NCBI GenBank assembly: GCA_015068905.1
Contig: SVJQ01000001.1
Span: forward strand, 62,001-126,000
DNA from: Oscillospiraceae bacterium
GTDB lineage: Bacteria; Bacillota; Clostridia; UBA1381; UBA9506
DNA: 64,000 nt
Direction of reading: 5' to 3'
Shown here: positions 35,575 through 45,249 of the stretch, one piece after another
How positions within the stretch are numbered: the first letter of the stretch is position 1
Layout: each line of letters opens with the position of its first letter
Position numbers and translations under genes: made by a program
The notes under the pieces: model-generated
Seen by the model: the letters and a program-made list of their open reading frames with translations, nothing else
Told to the model about the DNA's origin: nothing
Database searches by the model: none

Positions 35575-37587
35575 TTATTCTTCAGTAGCAGGAGCTTCTA
35601 CAGCATCGCCGATGGTGTTTACAACTTCATCGGTGTAAGAGGTGGGTTCAGCATCCTCTGCTTCAACTGCAGGTGCTTCTTCCACAACAGGTTCTTCTAC
35701 AGGCAGAAGAGCACGAATGGAAAGAGCAATCTTCTTGTTCTCCCAGTCAATGTCAACGATTTTAACGTCAACTTCCTGACCGATGGAGAGCTCGTCCTGA
35801 GGTTTGCCGATGCGCTTGTTAGCAATCTGAGAAATGTGAATCAGACCGTCAACGGTGGGCATAATTTCAGCAAATGCGCCGAAGGGCAGCATGCGAACGA
35901 TTTTAGCAGAAACAACATCACCAACGTTTAATTTGGATTTAGCAATTTCCCAGGGATTTTCTAAGGGGTTTTTGTAACCTAAAGAAATCTTCTTGGTGTC
36001 TTCTGCAATGTCTTTAATGTATACTTCAATGCTGTCGCCAACGCTGACAACATCAGAAGGATGCTTGATTCTTGCCCAGCTCAGTTCAGAAATGTGAACT
36101 AAACCGTCAACACCGCCGATATCAACGAAAGCACCAAAGCTTGTGAGAGATTTTACGATACCGGTGTATTTTTTGCCAACTTCAGCAGCTTCCCAGAAAG
36201 CTTTTTCAAGCTCTTGCTTCTGAGCCATTAAAACAGTCTTGATGTTACCAACGATCCGCTTTCTGCCTTTGTTGATTTCTAACACTTTAAAGGGAACGGT
36301 TTTACCAACCAGTTCATTTAAGTCGGTGAGGTAGCGATCGTTTGCAAGTGATGCAGGAACGAATACGCGGAAACTTTTATATGTAACTATAATACCGCCA
36401 TTAACAACGCCGTCTACTTTCCCTTCCAGAATATCGCCGTTTTCGCGAGCTGCTTCGATTGCATCCCATGTTTTAAAGGAATCAAGCCGCTTTTTAGAAA
36501 GGGTGATTTTGCCTTCTACGTCATTAACACGGACAACATATCCTTGAATTTCGTCGCCAACCTTAACAATGTCTTCAGGGGTCAGGCTGGGATCGTCTGA
36601 AATCTCAGAAGCGGGGATAACACCGTCCTGCTTAACGCCTAAGTCCACGATAACTTCGGTAGGACCTACTTCAATTACAGTACCGGTTACGATATCTCCT
36701 GTGTTGATTGCTTTCAGAGATTCTTCTAAGAGTGTTGCAAAGTCTTTGTCTTGGTTTTCCATCTTGTTGATAGCCTCCTTAATTATAACTGCCGGTGTTG
36801 ATGCACCTGCAGTAATTCCAACGCGCTTGTTTTGAAACCGCTTGATATCACCTAATGCCTCGATTGATTCGGCACAGTATGCTTCAGGGCAGACGCCTTT
36901 GCAAATCTGGTAGAGCTTTTGGGTGTTGGAACTGTTCTGCCCACCCAGGACCACCATTACGTCTACTTCACCTGCGAGCATTTGCGATTCAGCTTGTCTC
37001 TCTTCAGTCGCATTACATATTGTATCAAATATTACTGTGTTTTGGCAAGTTTTTTTTAAAAAAAATATTATTTTTTTGTAAATATTTTTGTTAAAAGTGG
37101 TTTGTGCCACAATACAGACCTTTTTTTCAGGGGGGAGGAGGGCTTCTGCCTGCTCTAAATTCTCAATAATAATGGCAGAATTATCGCACCAACCATTGAT
37201 GCCGATAACCTCAGGATGACGGCTGTCACCAATGATAATAATCTGGCACCCTTCTGCGTGGTGGGTGCTCACTAAGGTGTGAATTTTTTTCACGAAGGGG
37301 CAGGTCAGGTCAAGATAAGGGATACCACGGTTTTCTAGCTCCTGATACACACTTTTGGGAACGCCGTGGGTGCGTATGATAACCGTGACATCATCCTGCA
37401 GATTATCTAAAGAATCAATCACGCCAACACCTTTTTCTGCAAGGTCGCTGACAACCTGTGCGTTATGGATGATGGGACCCAGGGTACAATATTTTTTGCC
37501 GTCTTCTTCGGCGCATTGATAGGCACGGTCAACAGCACGGGCAACACCAAAGCAAAAACCGGCGGTTTTGGCTACTCGAATATCCAT
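35575..37587 (-). CDS. ispH: Fused IspH (HMBPP reductase) and ribosomal protein S1
   Basis: A 670-residue bifunctional protein. Residues 1-275 are IspH, the iron-sulfur enzyme making IPP and DMAPP at the end of the MEP isoprenoid route: GFCFGVARAV (Cys12), LDLTCPFVKK and TICNATEERQ carry the cluster cysteines. Residues 290-640 contain four S1 RNA-binding repeats, including TSFGAFVDIGGVDGLVHISE and LPFGAFAEIMPTVDGLIHIS. An acidic tail ends it. This fusion is known from Clostridia. The ATG overlaps plsC by 16 nt, with GGAGACATC before it. Confidence 0.95.
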   Translation of the reverse strand: MDIRVAKTAGFCFGVARAVDRAYQCAEEDGKKYCTLGPIIHNAQVVSDLAEKGVGVIDSLDNLQDDVTVIIRTHGVPKSVYQELENRGIPYLDLTCPFVKKIHTLVSTHHAEGCQIIIIGDSRHPEVIGINGWCDNSAIIIENLEQAEALLPPEKKVCIVAQTTFNKNIYKKIIFFLKKTCQNTVIFDTICNATEERQAESQMLAGEVDVMVVLGGQNSSNTQKLYQICKGVCPEAYCAESIEALGDIKRFQNKRVGITAGASTPAVIIKEAINKMENQDKDFATLLEESLKAINTGDIVTGTVIEVGPTEVIVDLGVKQDGVIPASEISDDPSLTPEDIVKVGDEIQGYVVRVNDVEGKITLSKKRLDSFKTWDAIEAARENGDILEGKVDGVVNGGIIVTYKSFRVFVPASLANDRYLTDLNELVGKTVPFKVLEINKGRKRIVGNIKTVLMAQKQELEKAFWEAAEVGKKYTGIVKSLTSFGAFVDIGGVDGLVHISELSWARIKHPSDVVSVGDSIEVYIKDIAEDTKKISLGYKNPLENPWEIAKSKLNVGDVVSAKIVRMLPFGAFAEIMPTVDGLIHISQIANKRIGKPQDELSIGQEVDVKIVDIDWENKKIALSIRALLPVEEPVVEEAPAVEAEDAEPTSYTDEVVNTIGDAVEAPATEE

Positions 37588-38198
37588 GTAGATGTCTCCT
37601 TTTTCTCGGGTTTATCACCATAGCCTGCCATATACAGAATATGCTCAAGCAAATAGTCACTGGCTTCCTGCTGTTCACTGCCTGAAAGCTTTTCTCCGGT
37701 TTTGCTTTTGAGATACATAGGCTTGCCGATATCCACATTCACTCTTGCTAAAAAGCGATACTTGCCGGAAAGAGCTACAGGCAAAATGGCTGCGCCGGTT
37801 CGGTCAGCCAGCATGGCAACGCCGGCTTTGGCTGTATGCTCTTCACCGGGAAGCACCCGCCGGCCTTCAGGGAAAAGCGCAAAAGCCTTTTGCGCCTTTA
37901 AGGCAGATAACGCCGCTTTAATGGCACCTAAATCATTCTTACCTCTCGCCACGGGGAAAACCCCTGCCCATTTTAAAATCCACTTTAAAACGGGGATATC
38001 AAACAACTCTTTTTTTGCCATAATGGTCAGCTGGCGGGGCAGGCAAACTGCCACCACAGGACCATCCCACAGGCTTTTGTGGTTCATGGCAACAATAACG
38101 GCACCCTCTTTTGGCATATTCTCTTTGCCGGTGACCTTTAAGCGGAAAATCAGGTGCATAAAACCGCAGGCGATTTTGCGGAAAATAGAAAATAACAT
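37572..38198 (-). CDS. plsC: 1-acyl-sn-glycerol-3-phosphate acyltransferase
   Basis: PlsC puts the second acyl chain on glycerol-3-phosphate to give phosphatidic acid. NHKSLWD near residue 38 is the catalytic NHxxxxD motif and FPEGRR is the substrate motif. A hydrophobic N-terminus anchors it to the membrane. The protein is about 208 residues. I chose the ATG at 38198, after GAAAGG within the end of cmk; the in-frame TTG at 38219 would overlap cmk. The order cmk-plsC-ispH-rpsA is common in Clostridia. Confidence 0.93.
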   Translation of the reverse strand: MLFSIFRKIACGFMHLIFRLKVTGKENMPKEGAVIVAMNHKSLWDGPVVAVCLPRQLTIMAKKELFDIPVLKWILKWAGVFPVARGKNDLGAIKAALSALKAQKAFALFPEGRRVLPGEEHTAKAGVAMLADRTGAAILPVALSGKYRFLARVNVDIGKPMYLKSKTGEKLSGSEQQEASDYLLEHILYMAGYGDKPEKKETSTWIFE

Positions 38199-38202
38199 AG
38201 AA

Positions 38203-38865
38203 TCAGAGCCTTTCTTCAATGATGGTGATCAGATGTGACAGAGATTCTTCAAAGTTCATCTCTGAGGTATCTACCAAAATGCTGTCTTCAGCCTGTTTTA
38301 AAGGTGAAAATGCACGGGTAGAATCATTTTTATCACGGAGTAACAGCTCTGCTAAAACATCCTCATACTTGCAGGCTTCGCCACGCTCAGTAAGTTCAAG
38401 AAAGCGACGTTTTGCCCGTTCTTCGGGGCTTGCTGTTAAAAAGATTTTAATGGGGGCATCCGGCAAAACATAGGTGCCGATGTCGCGCCCGTCCATAATG
38501 ACATCACGGGTTTCGGCAAGCTTCCGCTGCATTTCTACAAGGCGGATACGCACCTCGGGGATGGCAGAAACATCTGACGCAGCCATAGATATTTCAGGGG
38601 TGCGGATAAGAGCGGTAACATCTTCGCCGTTTAAAATGATTTTCTGGCCGGCACTATCAGGAATTAAATCAATGGTTGCGCTATCCACAATACTGATAGC
38701 AGCCTCAGTATCTTCTTTAATGTTAATGCCCCTGCGAACGCATGCAAGTCCTGCTGCACGGTACATAGCACCGGTATCAATGTAAACCAGATTGAAGTGC
38801 TTAGCAAGTTTTTTAGAAAGTGTACTTTTTCCGGCACCGCCGGGACCGTCAATTGCGATTTTCAT
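38203..38865 (-). CDS. cmk: Cytidylate kinase
   Basis: Cmk phosphorylates CMP and dCMP with ATP. The 220-residue protein begins IAIDGPGGAGKSTLSKKLA, the P-loop. YIDTGAMYRA, VIMDGRDIGTYVLPDAPIKI and the Arg-rich lid around RRFLELTERG follow as in the family. AGGAGGTTACAT precedes the ATG. It is 4 nt from plsC and 21 nt from cvpA. Confidence 0.96.
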   Translation of the reverse strand: MKIAIDGPGGAGKSTLSKKLAKHFNLVYIDTGAMYRAAGLACVRRGINIKEDTEAAISIVDSATIDLIPDSAGQKIILNGEDVTALIRTPEISMAASDVSAIPEVRIRLVEMQRKLAETRDVIMDGRDIGTYVLPDAPIKIFLTASPEERAKRRFLELTERGEACKYEDVLAELLLRDKNDSTRAFSPLKQAEDSILVDTSEMNFEESLSHLITIIEERL

Positions 38866-38886
38866 ATGTAACCTCCTACACAGGTT

Positions 38887-39534
38887 CTATTGTAAAAAAT
38901 TCAAAAGTATATTTTGATGATACATAACGGAAATAACACGGGATTCAAGCACCAGTTCAAGGGCTGTTTGCAAAGGTTTTACAGTTGCCCCAAGGGTGAA
39001 AAGCGTCAGAATCATATAGATAACCAAAATGCCGTAAACCGCGCCGAGCATACCGCCAAAGAGCTTGTTTGCAGAACGCAGAACAGGCAGACGCGAAATC
39101 AGGTCAAGAAAATGAGACAGCAAAAAGACAAGCAACTTTACCAAAATAAACACAATAATGGCACTCAAAACATTGAGGGTGACGGTTGTCACACTGTCTG
39201 CAAGCTGCTTCTGAACACTGAGTGCGGTTTCTTCAGCTTCATCTGTGATGGCTTTTGTCATCATCTTCGGCAAGGGCAGAGAAGAGGCGACCTCTTTAGC
39301 CTTGGCCTCAGTGACATCTTCATTTACAAGTATTTCATAAGCACTTTTGTGCACATAGTCGCCGATAAAACTCTTTTCTAACAATCCGGAAACCGGAGAC
39401 GACAGCAGAAAAGCCAGAATCAGGGCAATGACAAAAGAACTCAGACTGAAAACGCCTTGCATAAAGCCTTTCCGTGTGCCCCAGATGATAAAAAGCAAAA
39501 CAATTAAGATGCCAATGATATCAGCCAGATTCAT
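38887..39534 (-). CDS. CvpA-family membrane protein
   Basis: This 215-residue protein has about four hydrophobic segments: the first begins ADIIGILIVLLFIIWGTRKG, a CvpA signature, and the last is SANKLFGGMLGAVYGILVIY. A long polar loop with AKEVASSLPLP lies between. E. coli CvpA is tied to colicin V production; the general function is unclear. GAGGAGGATTCTGT supports the ATG at 39534 over the longer frame from 39561. Confidence 0.85.
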   Translation of the reverse strand: MNLADIIGILIVLLFIIWGTRKGFMQGVFSLSSFVIALILAFLLSSPVSGLLEKSFIGDYVHKSAYEILVNEDVTEAKAKEVASSLPLPKMMTKAITDEAEETALSVQKQLADSVTTVTLNVLSAIIVFILVKLLVFLLSHFLDLISRLPVLRSANKLFGGMLGAVYGILVIYMILTLFTLGATVKPLQTALELVLESRVISVMYHQNILLNFLQ

Positions 39535-39547
39535 ACAGAATCCTCCT

Positions 39548-40690
39548 CTAATGAAGCTCAATCATTTCAGCACCGGAAGCAGTGATACCGATGCCTTTTT
39601 TATTACTGCCGAAAAAGGCAAAATCGCGTAAGTCAAAGTTTAAGTTGATCTGCCGCTTTTCCTGACAGTGACTGTCTAAAAGAGACATGGTTCTGCCGTT
39701 ATTTAAGATAATGGTTCCATCCCTGACATCTAAATAATCGAATTCCTGCATAACAGAAAAGCTACCGGTGTTTTTGCCTTTATGGTTGAAGGTTTTAATT
39801 TCAGCCACACCTGTGTTTTCAGATGCACCGGAGAAAACCAGAACCAGCATATCGCCGTCTAAGGCGTACCCTTGCAGCACGCGCTCGTTATAGGCAGCAG
39901 TACCGACACATTTGCCGTAGTTGTTATAGATGTGTGCGTTGGTTGTGCCAATGCAATACAAATGACCGCCACTGTACCGGACGATGGAGAACATATCTTT
40001 TTCATAAGTGTCATTCGTAAAAGGCTTTTCTTTTGCCGTGTTAAACATAATAATCTGGTTTTTAATAATGCCCTCATCGGTGTTCAACGCCGAAACGGTA
40101 ATATCCTTGTTGTTGTCAGAAACATCAGCTGCAATGACAGATAAGTTACCGGAATTCCACTTAAACAGCTCTTTGCCGCTATCGTTATAAACCGTGACGG
40201 CACATTTATGCAGGTTGCTTTCTGTTACAAACAGCGCATACCCGTTCTTGTTCAGGGCGGCGAGAAGAATATTCTCTTCAAGGGTGTAAGAGTTTTTAAC
40301 TTTCGTGCCGTTATAGATGACGGCATTTTTGCCGCCTGCATCATAAAGCAAAACAAAAGAACCCTTAGAGGCCACTGTCGGATGGGCGAATTTTAAGGAA
40401 ATATCCTCCTTGAGTTCACCTTTGGAATTAAGAATTTTTAAATTCTCGGTACTGTAAAAGAACACGGAGTTATCCGTCACAATGTTTTTATATGTAACGC
40501 CGGGATCCAACTCAAAGTCTAAAGACGTAATGGTCGGCTGGTTGTTGACAGCAACCTTTTTTTCAGAGCCGACAATTTTGTTTACAAAAAACAGTATCAG
40601 CCCAATGATGAGAAGTGCCGCCAGAGTAATGGCAACGCCGATTAAAACACGGCGAAACGTATTCGGTTTATAAAAAAGAGGACTTCTCAT
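39548..40690 (-). CDS. DUF5711 family protein with N-terminal membrane anchor
   Basis: This 380-residue protein has one membrane segment (residues 15-38) and a large outside domain made of repeated short beta-strand units with Asn/Gly turns. Repeats such as FVLLYDAGGKNAVIYNGTK and LLAALNKNGYALFVTES suggest a beta-propeller. I would assign it to DUF5711, found in Clostridia, with no known function. Its ATG overlaps the truA stop by 4 nt. Placement beside cvpA hints at envelope work but is not proof. Confidence 0.75.
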   Translation of the reverse strand: MRSPLFYKPNTFRRVLIGVAITLAALLIIGLILFFVNKIVGSEKKVAVNNQPTITSLDFELDPGVTYKNIVTDNSVFFYSTENLKILNSKGELKEDISLKFAHPTVASKGSFVLLYDAGGKNAVIYNGTKVKNSYTLEENILLAALNKNGYALFVTESNLHKCAVTVYNDSGKELFKWNSGNLSVIAADVSDNNKDITVSALNTDEGIIKNQIIMFNTAKEKPFTNDTYEKDMFSIVRYSGGHLYCIGTTNAHIYNNYGKCVGTAAYNERVLQGYALDGDMLVLVFSGASENTGVAEIKTFNHKGKNTGSFSVMQEFDYLDVRDGTIILNNGRTMSLLDSHCQEKRQINLNFDLRDFAFFGSNKKGIGITASGAEMIELH

Positions 40691-41451
40691 TGCTTCACAT
40701 CCTTTATCTGAATTTCGTCAGCATATTCTGCACGCAGTAAGGTAAGACCGTGAGCGGGCGCCGTCATACCGGCACGGGTGCGGTCTTTTGATACAATAAT
40801 GTCAGGTATGTCGTCAGGGTCAATCTTGCCCTTGCCGACGGCAACCAAAGTGCCGGAAATAATACGCACCATGTTATACAAAAAGCCGTTTCCTGTAATG
40901 CGATAGGTGAGCAGGCCGTCCTGCTCTGAAAAAGAGGACTCAAAGATGGTGCGGGTGAAGGTTTTTGAACTGCCACCCTGAGCCATAAAGCCTGAAAAAT
41001 CGTGACTGCCTAAAAAACAGCCGGCTGCTTTTTGCATATTTGCAAGGTTTAACGCCTGAGGCACGTGCCAGGCATAGTTTCTGTAAAACACGTTGCCGTG
41101 GGGAGTGGTGTCAATGCGATAGAGATAGGTTTTTTGCACAGCGTCAAACCGGGCGTTAAAGTCCTCATCGCAGGGCTCTGCGCCAATAACCCGAATATCC
41201 TCCGGCAGGAGTGCATTTGTGCCGCGAAACAGTCTGTAAGCATCTATTTCATTTTCAAGATGTACGTTTGCGGTAAAACAGGCAGCGTGAACCCCTGCAT
41301 CTGTCCGGCTGACACCCACGGTGGAAACCGCCTCGCGGGTGATGACTGACAAAGCCTTTTCAAGCTCACCCTGAATGGTGACTGCATTATTCTGGCGTTG
41401 CCACCCGGCATAGTGAGTACCGTCATACATAAGTTTGAGTCTGTAATTCAT
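40687..41451 (-). CDS. truA: tRNA pseudouridine synthase A
   Basis: TruA converts uridines 38-40 of the tRNA anticodon arm to pseudouridine. The 254-residue protein has YDGTHYAGWQRQNNAVTIQG at the start, the catalytic Asp in GVSRTDAGVHA near residue 52, and FLYNMVRIISGTLVAVG in the second half. AGAGGTTATGT precedes the ATG. Its position right after ecfT repeats the common Firmicutes order ecfA1-ecfA2-ecfT-truA. Confidence 0.96.
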   Translation of the reverse strand: MNYRLKLMYDGTHYAGWQRQNNAVTIQGELEKALSVITREAVSTVGVSRTDAGVHAACFTANVHLENEIDAYRLFRGTNALLPEDIRVIGAEPCDEDFNARFDAVQKTYLYRIDTTPHGNVFYRNYAWHVPQALNLANMQKAAGCFLGSHDFSGFMAQGGSSKTFTRTIFESSFSEQDGLLTYRITGNGFLYNMVRIISGTLVAVGKGKIDPDDIPDIIVSKDRTRAGMTAPAHGLTLLRAEYADEIQIKDVKQ

Positions 41452-41462
41452 ACATAACCTCT

Positions 41463-42266
41463 TTATAAGAAAAATCTGAGGACCATAACAGCGGCAAAGA
41501 CCACAAGAAAGATGCAGGCGGCGATCAGATCAATGCCGGCAAAGTGAATCTCGTTCAGTCGGGTTCGCAAGGAGCCGCCCTGATAACAGCGGCTTTCCAT
41601 GGCAACGGCTAAGTCGTCTGCCCGGCGAAAGGCACTGATAAACAAGGGTATGAGCATAGGTGCTAAAGCCTTTACACGGCGAATCAGCGAGCCTGACTCA
41701 AAATCGGCACCTCTTGCTTTTTGTGCCTTCATAATTTTGTCGGTTTCTTCAATCAGTGTGGGGATAAACCGGATAGCAATGCTCATCATCATAGCAAGCT
41801 CAAAGGTAGGAAGCCCCAGTTTTGCAAAGGGCGACAACAGCTTTTCAATGCCGTCCGTCAGTGCAATGGGGGAGGTGGTATAGGTTAAGGCTGAACTTGC
41901 AAAAATCAACAGCACCAACCGAAGCGCCATTTTGCCGGCCAAAATAAGACCCTCAACAGTTATAGGCGTCTGATAGCCGAACAGCTCAATTTTTGTTCCT
42001 GTGGTTAAAAATATGTTTAAAATGGCTGTAAAAATGATGACGAATAAAATCGGTTTCAAGCCCCGGATATAAGTTTTTAAGGATACCCGGGAAAGCAGGG
42101 CGATAGTCAACGTGAGCAGTGTAACCAAACCGCAGGTGAGGGCGCTGTCTGCCAGAAAAATTGCGACAATGAGTAAAACCAGCAGTAAAAGCTTTGTTCG
42201 GGGGTCTAAGCGGTGTATGGGTGAGTTAATGGGGAAATATTGACCTAAGGTGATGTCGTTCAGCAT
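41463..42266 (-). CDS. ecfT: Energy-coupling factor transporter transmembrane protein
   Basis: EcfT is the membrane scaffold of group II ECF importers that take up vitamins or metals with interchangeable S-components. The 267-residue protein has about five hydrophobic segments. YFPINSPIHRLDPRTKLLLL is the typical start, and KAQKARGADFESGSLIRR carries the Ala-Arg-Gly coupling motif that contacts the ATPases. GGAGGTGACAAACC precedes the ATG, which lies inside the end of ecfA2 (7-nt overlap). Confidence 0.94.
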   Translation of the reverse strand: MLNDITLGQYFPINSPIHRLDPRTKLLLLVLLIVAIFLADSALTCGLVTLLTLTIALLSRVSLKTYIRGLKPILFVIIFTAILNIFLTTGTKIELFGYQTPITVEGLILAGKMALRLVLLIFASSALTYTTSPIALTDGIEKLLSPFAKLGLPTFELAMMMSIAIRFIPTLIEETDKIMKAQKARGADFESGSLIRRVKALAPMLIPLFISAFRRADDLAVAMESRCYQGGSLRTRLNEIHFAGIDLIAACIFLVVFAAVMVLRFFL

Positions 42267-43135
42267 GGTTTGTCACCTCCGGCATTTTTTCCGGCAAGCA
42301 TCAGTTGAATGGTTGCCTTTGCTTTTTCAATGGTATAAATGCTGTTATCAAAGCGAATGCCACGGCGGCGAAGCTCACAGATAAGTTCCGTAATCTGAGG
42401 CACATCCAGCCCCATAGCACGCAGGGCATCTGCCTGTGCAAAAATATCAGCAGGCTTGCCGTCTAAGGCGACGGCGCCTTTGTTCATAACAATAATCCGT
42501 CCGGCAATCCGTGCCACATCTTCCATCGAGTGTGAGACGAACAGAACGGTCATTTTCCGCTCTAAATACAGGGCGCGAATCTGTGTCAGAATCTCTTCGC
42601 GGCCTGCCGGGTCAAGTCCGGCTGCCGGTTCATCTAAAATTAAAACATCCGGTCGCATAGCTAAAACACCGGCAATGGCAACACGGCGCTTTTGACCGCC
42701 GGAAAGCTCAAAGGGAGAGCGGTTCATATATTTTTCAGAAAGCCCGACATGGTGCATGGCTTCCTGCACTCGTTCATCAATTTCGTCCTGAGGAAGGTTC
42801 ATGTTTTTAGGACCGTAGCTGATGTCCTTATAAACCGTTTCTTCAAACAGCTGATGCTCAGGGTATTGAAAAACAAGGCCCACCTTCTGGCGCAACTTTT
42901 TCATATCGGCACCCTTTGCGGTAATATCTTCACCACCGATGGTGATGGTGCCGCTGCTTGGCTTTAATAGGCCGTTTAAATGCTGAATCAGGGTAGACTT
43001 GCCCGACCCTGTGTGCCCGATGATGCCGACAAACTCACCATCGGCAATTGACAGGCTTACATTCTTTAAGGCTTGCTTTTCAAAAGGGCTGCCTTCCATA
43101 TATACATAATTTAAACCGGATATTTCGATAGACAT
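42260..43135 (-). CDS. ecfA2: Energy-coupling factor transporter ATPase EcfA2
   Basis: Second ATPase of the ECF module, 291 residues. GHTGSGKSTLIQHLNGLLKP is the Walker A, LSGGQKRRVAIAGVLAMRP the ABC signature, LILDEPAAGLDPAGREEI the Walker B, and FVSHSMEDVARI the switch histidine. Relative to EcfA1, its early YMEGSPFEKQALKNVSL suits the A2 subtype. It is 21 nt downstream of ecfA1. Confidence 0.94.
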   Translation of the reverse strand: MSIEISGLNYVYMEGSPFEKQALKNVSLSIADGEFVGIIGHTGSGKSTLIQHLNGLLKPSSGTITIGGEDITAKGADMKKLRQKVGLVFQYPEHQLFEETVYKDISYGPKNMNLPQDEIDERVQEAMHHVGLSEKYMNRSPFELSGGQKRRVAIAGVLAMRPDVLILDEPAAGLDPAGREEILTQIRALYLERKMTVLFVSHSMEDVARIAGRIIVMNKGAVALDGKPADIFAQADALRAMGLDVPQITELICELRRRGIRFDNSIYTIEKAKATIQLMLAGKNAGGDKPC

Positions 43136-43156
43136 AGTATTACTCCCGTTTATAAG

Positions 43157-43993
43157 CTAGCGCAAAAGCTCTTCCAGCGCATCGGCACATTCCTCGACGG
43201 TTAAAATATCACCGGGTAAGGAAGCGCCGGATTTGTTTAATAAATAGCAAAGCTCGGTGACCTGAGGTACATCCAGCCCCAGATTTTTAAGCTGCTTGAC
43301 TTCTGAAAAAACCTTTTTTGGCACATCATTCATCACAATTTTGCCTTTATGCATAACCACTACACGGTCTGCCTTTACAGCCTCTTCCATATAGTGTGTG
43401 ATGAGTACGATGGACATTTTCTTTTCATTTTTTAATTTTAAAATGGTGTCAATAACCTCTTTGCGGCCTTTTGGGTCAAGCATAGCGGTAGGTTCATCCA
43501 AAACAATGCACGCCGGCTCCATAGCAATGACACCGGCAATGGCAACACGTTGCTTTTGCCCACCGGATAAAAGGTGTGGTGCGTGACGCCTGAGGTCATA
43601 CATATCAACGGTTTTTAAGGCCTCATCAACCCGCTTGCGGATTTCCTCAGAGGGGACGCCTAAATTTTCAGGCGCAAATGCCACATCTTCTTCCACAACG
43701 GTGGCAACAATCTGATTGTCAGGGTTCTGAAAGACCATTCCTACAGTTTTTCGGATATCCCAATAATATGCTTCATCTTTTGTATCCATACCGGAAACAT
43801 ACACCATACCACCGGAGGGGAGAAGCAAGCCGTTAAAATGTTTGGCGAGGGTAGACTTACCGCATCCGTTGTGACCCAAAACGGCAACAAACTCACCGGG
43901 TGCGACAGAAAAGTCAATATCGTCCAATGCAAATTTCAGTTCTTCCGACTCTGCGGCGTTATAAGCATAGCGCAGATGCTCCGTTTTAATCAT
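43157..43993 (-). CDS. ecfA1: Energy-coupling factor transporter ATPase EcfA1
   Basis: First ATPase of the module, about 278 residues. [20 protein letters not shown] is the Walker [21 protein letters not shown] the signature, and [19 protein letters not shown] the Walker B, with LITHYMEEA after. The start at 43993 is favoured because AAAGGA is 8 nt away, while the in-frame ATG at 44002 touches it. The usual upstream neighbour rplQ is replaced here by proA. Confidence 0.94.
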   Translation of the reverse strand: MIKTEHLRYAYNAAESEELKFALDDIDFSVAPGEFVAVLGHNGCGKSTLAKHFNGLLLPSGGMVYVSGMDTKDEAYYWDIRKTVGMVFQNPDNQIVATVVEEDVAFAPENLGVPSEEIRKRVDEALKTVDMYDLRRHAPHLLSGGQKQRVAIAGVIAMEPACIVLDEPTAMLDPKGRKEVIDTILKLKNEKKMSIVLITHYMEEAVKADRVVVMHKGKIVMNDVPKKVFSEVKQLKNLGLDVPQVTELCYLLNKSGASLPGDILTVEECADALEELLR

Positions 43994-44010
43994 ATTGTCC
44001 ATCCTTTGTG

Positions 44011-45249
44011 TTATCTGATTTGACCGTTGCCGTAAATGATATGCTTGGTAGAAGTCAGCGCCGTCAGCCCCATGGGACCGCGGGCGTGAAGTTTTTGGGT
44101 ACTGATACCAATTTCGGCACCGTAGCCGAATTCATTACCGTCGGTAAAGCGGGTAGAGGCATTTACATACACAGCGGCGGCATCAATTTCATCCAAAAAG
44201 CGGTTTGCAGCAGCATAGTCAGAGGTTACAATCGCCTCGGAATGCCCTGTGCCGTGCTCATTAATGTGGCTGATGGCTTCGGTTAAGCCGTCCACTACCT
44301 TGACGGATAAAATATAGTCATTATATTCTGTGTAAAAATCTTCGTCTGATGCTTTTTTAGCTTCAGGTAAAATCTCACAGGTCTTTTCGCAACCCCGGAT
44401 TTCAACGGAGAAGGGGCGCAGCGCCTCTGCCAGCATCGGTAAAGTCGCTTCTGCAATACAAGCATCAATGAGCAGCGATTCAGCCGCGTTGCATACAGAG
44501 GGACGGCTGGTTTTGGCATTGACTAAAATGTCCCTTGCCATAACTGTGTCTGCTGTTTTTTCAATGTAAATATGGCAGTTGCCGGTGCCTGTTTCAATCA
44601 CGGGGACAGAGGCGTTTTCTACCACAGCAGAAATCAGACCCTTGCCGCCACGGGGAATTAAAACATCTAAATAATCGGATAAGCGCATCAGCTCTTTGGC
44701 GGTTTCTCTTGAGGTATCTCTGACAAGCTGCAGACTGCCTTCAGGGAAGCCGGCTTTTGTCAGCGCCTCATTCATAATATCAACTAAAACAGAGTTAGAA
44801 CAAATCGCCTCGCTGCCACCGCGCAAAATGCAGGCATTGGCGGTTTTTAAACATAAAACGGCCGCATCCACCGTAACGTTGGGGCGGGCTTCATAAATAA
44901 TGCCGATGACACCTAAAGGCACGCGCTTTGTGCCAATGACAAGACCGTTGGGGCGTTTAGTCATACCCAACACCTCACCAACCGGGTCGGGCAGGGCGTT
45001 AACCTTTAACACGCCGTCAGCCATATCACAGATGCGTTCTTTGGTTAGCGTCAGGCGGTCCACCATGGCAGACGAGCCGCCACGGGCGAGAAAGGCATCC
45101 ACATCTTTTTTGTTTTCAGCCAAAATTCTATCGGTATTGGCTTTTAAAGCCTCAGCCACAGCTAAAAGTCCGGCGGACTTTGTTTCGGCACTGAGGTTTG
45201 CAAGTGTGAGGCTGGCTTTTTTTGCTAATTTTCCCATTTCTGTCAGCAT
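44011..45249 (-). CDS. proA: Glutamate-5-semialdehyde dehydrogenase
   Basis: ProA (gamma-glutamyl phosphate reductase) makes the semialdehyde that cyclises toward proline, using NADPH. The 412-residue protein contains [19 protein letters not shown] and the catalytic Cys in [31 protein letters not shown] and [20 protein letters not shown] are family signatures. AAAGGAGGATGCCAC precedes the ATG, which overlaps the proB stop by 7 nt. Confidence 0.96.
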   Translation of the reverse strand: MLTEMGKLAKKASLTLANLSAETKSAGLLAVAEALKANTDRILAENKKDVDAFLARGGSSAMVDRLTLTKERICDMADGVLKVNALPDPVGEVLGMTKRPNGLVIGTKRVPLGVIGIIYEARPNVTVDAAVLCLKTANACILRGGSEAICSNSVLVDIMNEALTKAGFPEGSLQLVRDTSRETAKELMRLSDYLDVLIPRGGKGLISAVVENASVPVIETGTGNCHIYIEKTADTVMARDILVNAKTSRPSVCNAAESLLIDACIAEATLPMLAEALRPFSVEIRGCEKTCEILPEAKKASDEDFYTEYNDYILSVKVVDGLTEAISHINEHGTGHSEAIVTSDYAAANRFLDEIDAAAVYVNASTRFTDGNEFGYGAEIGISTQKLHARGPMGLTALTSTKHIIYGNGQIR

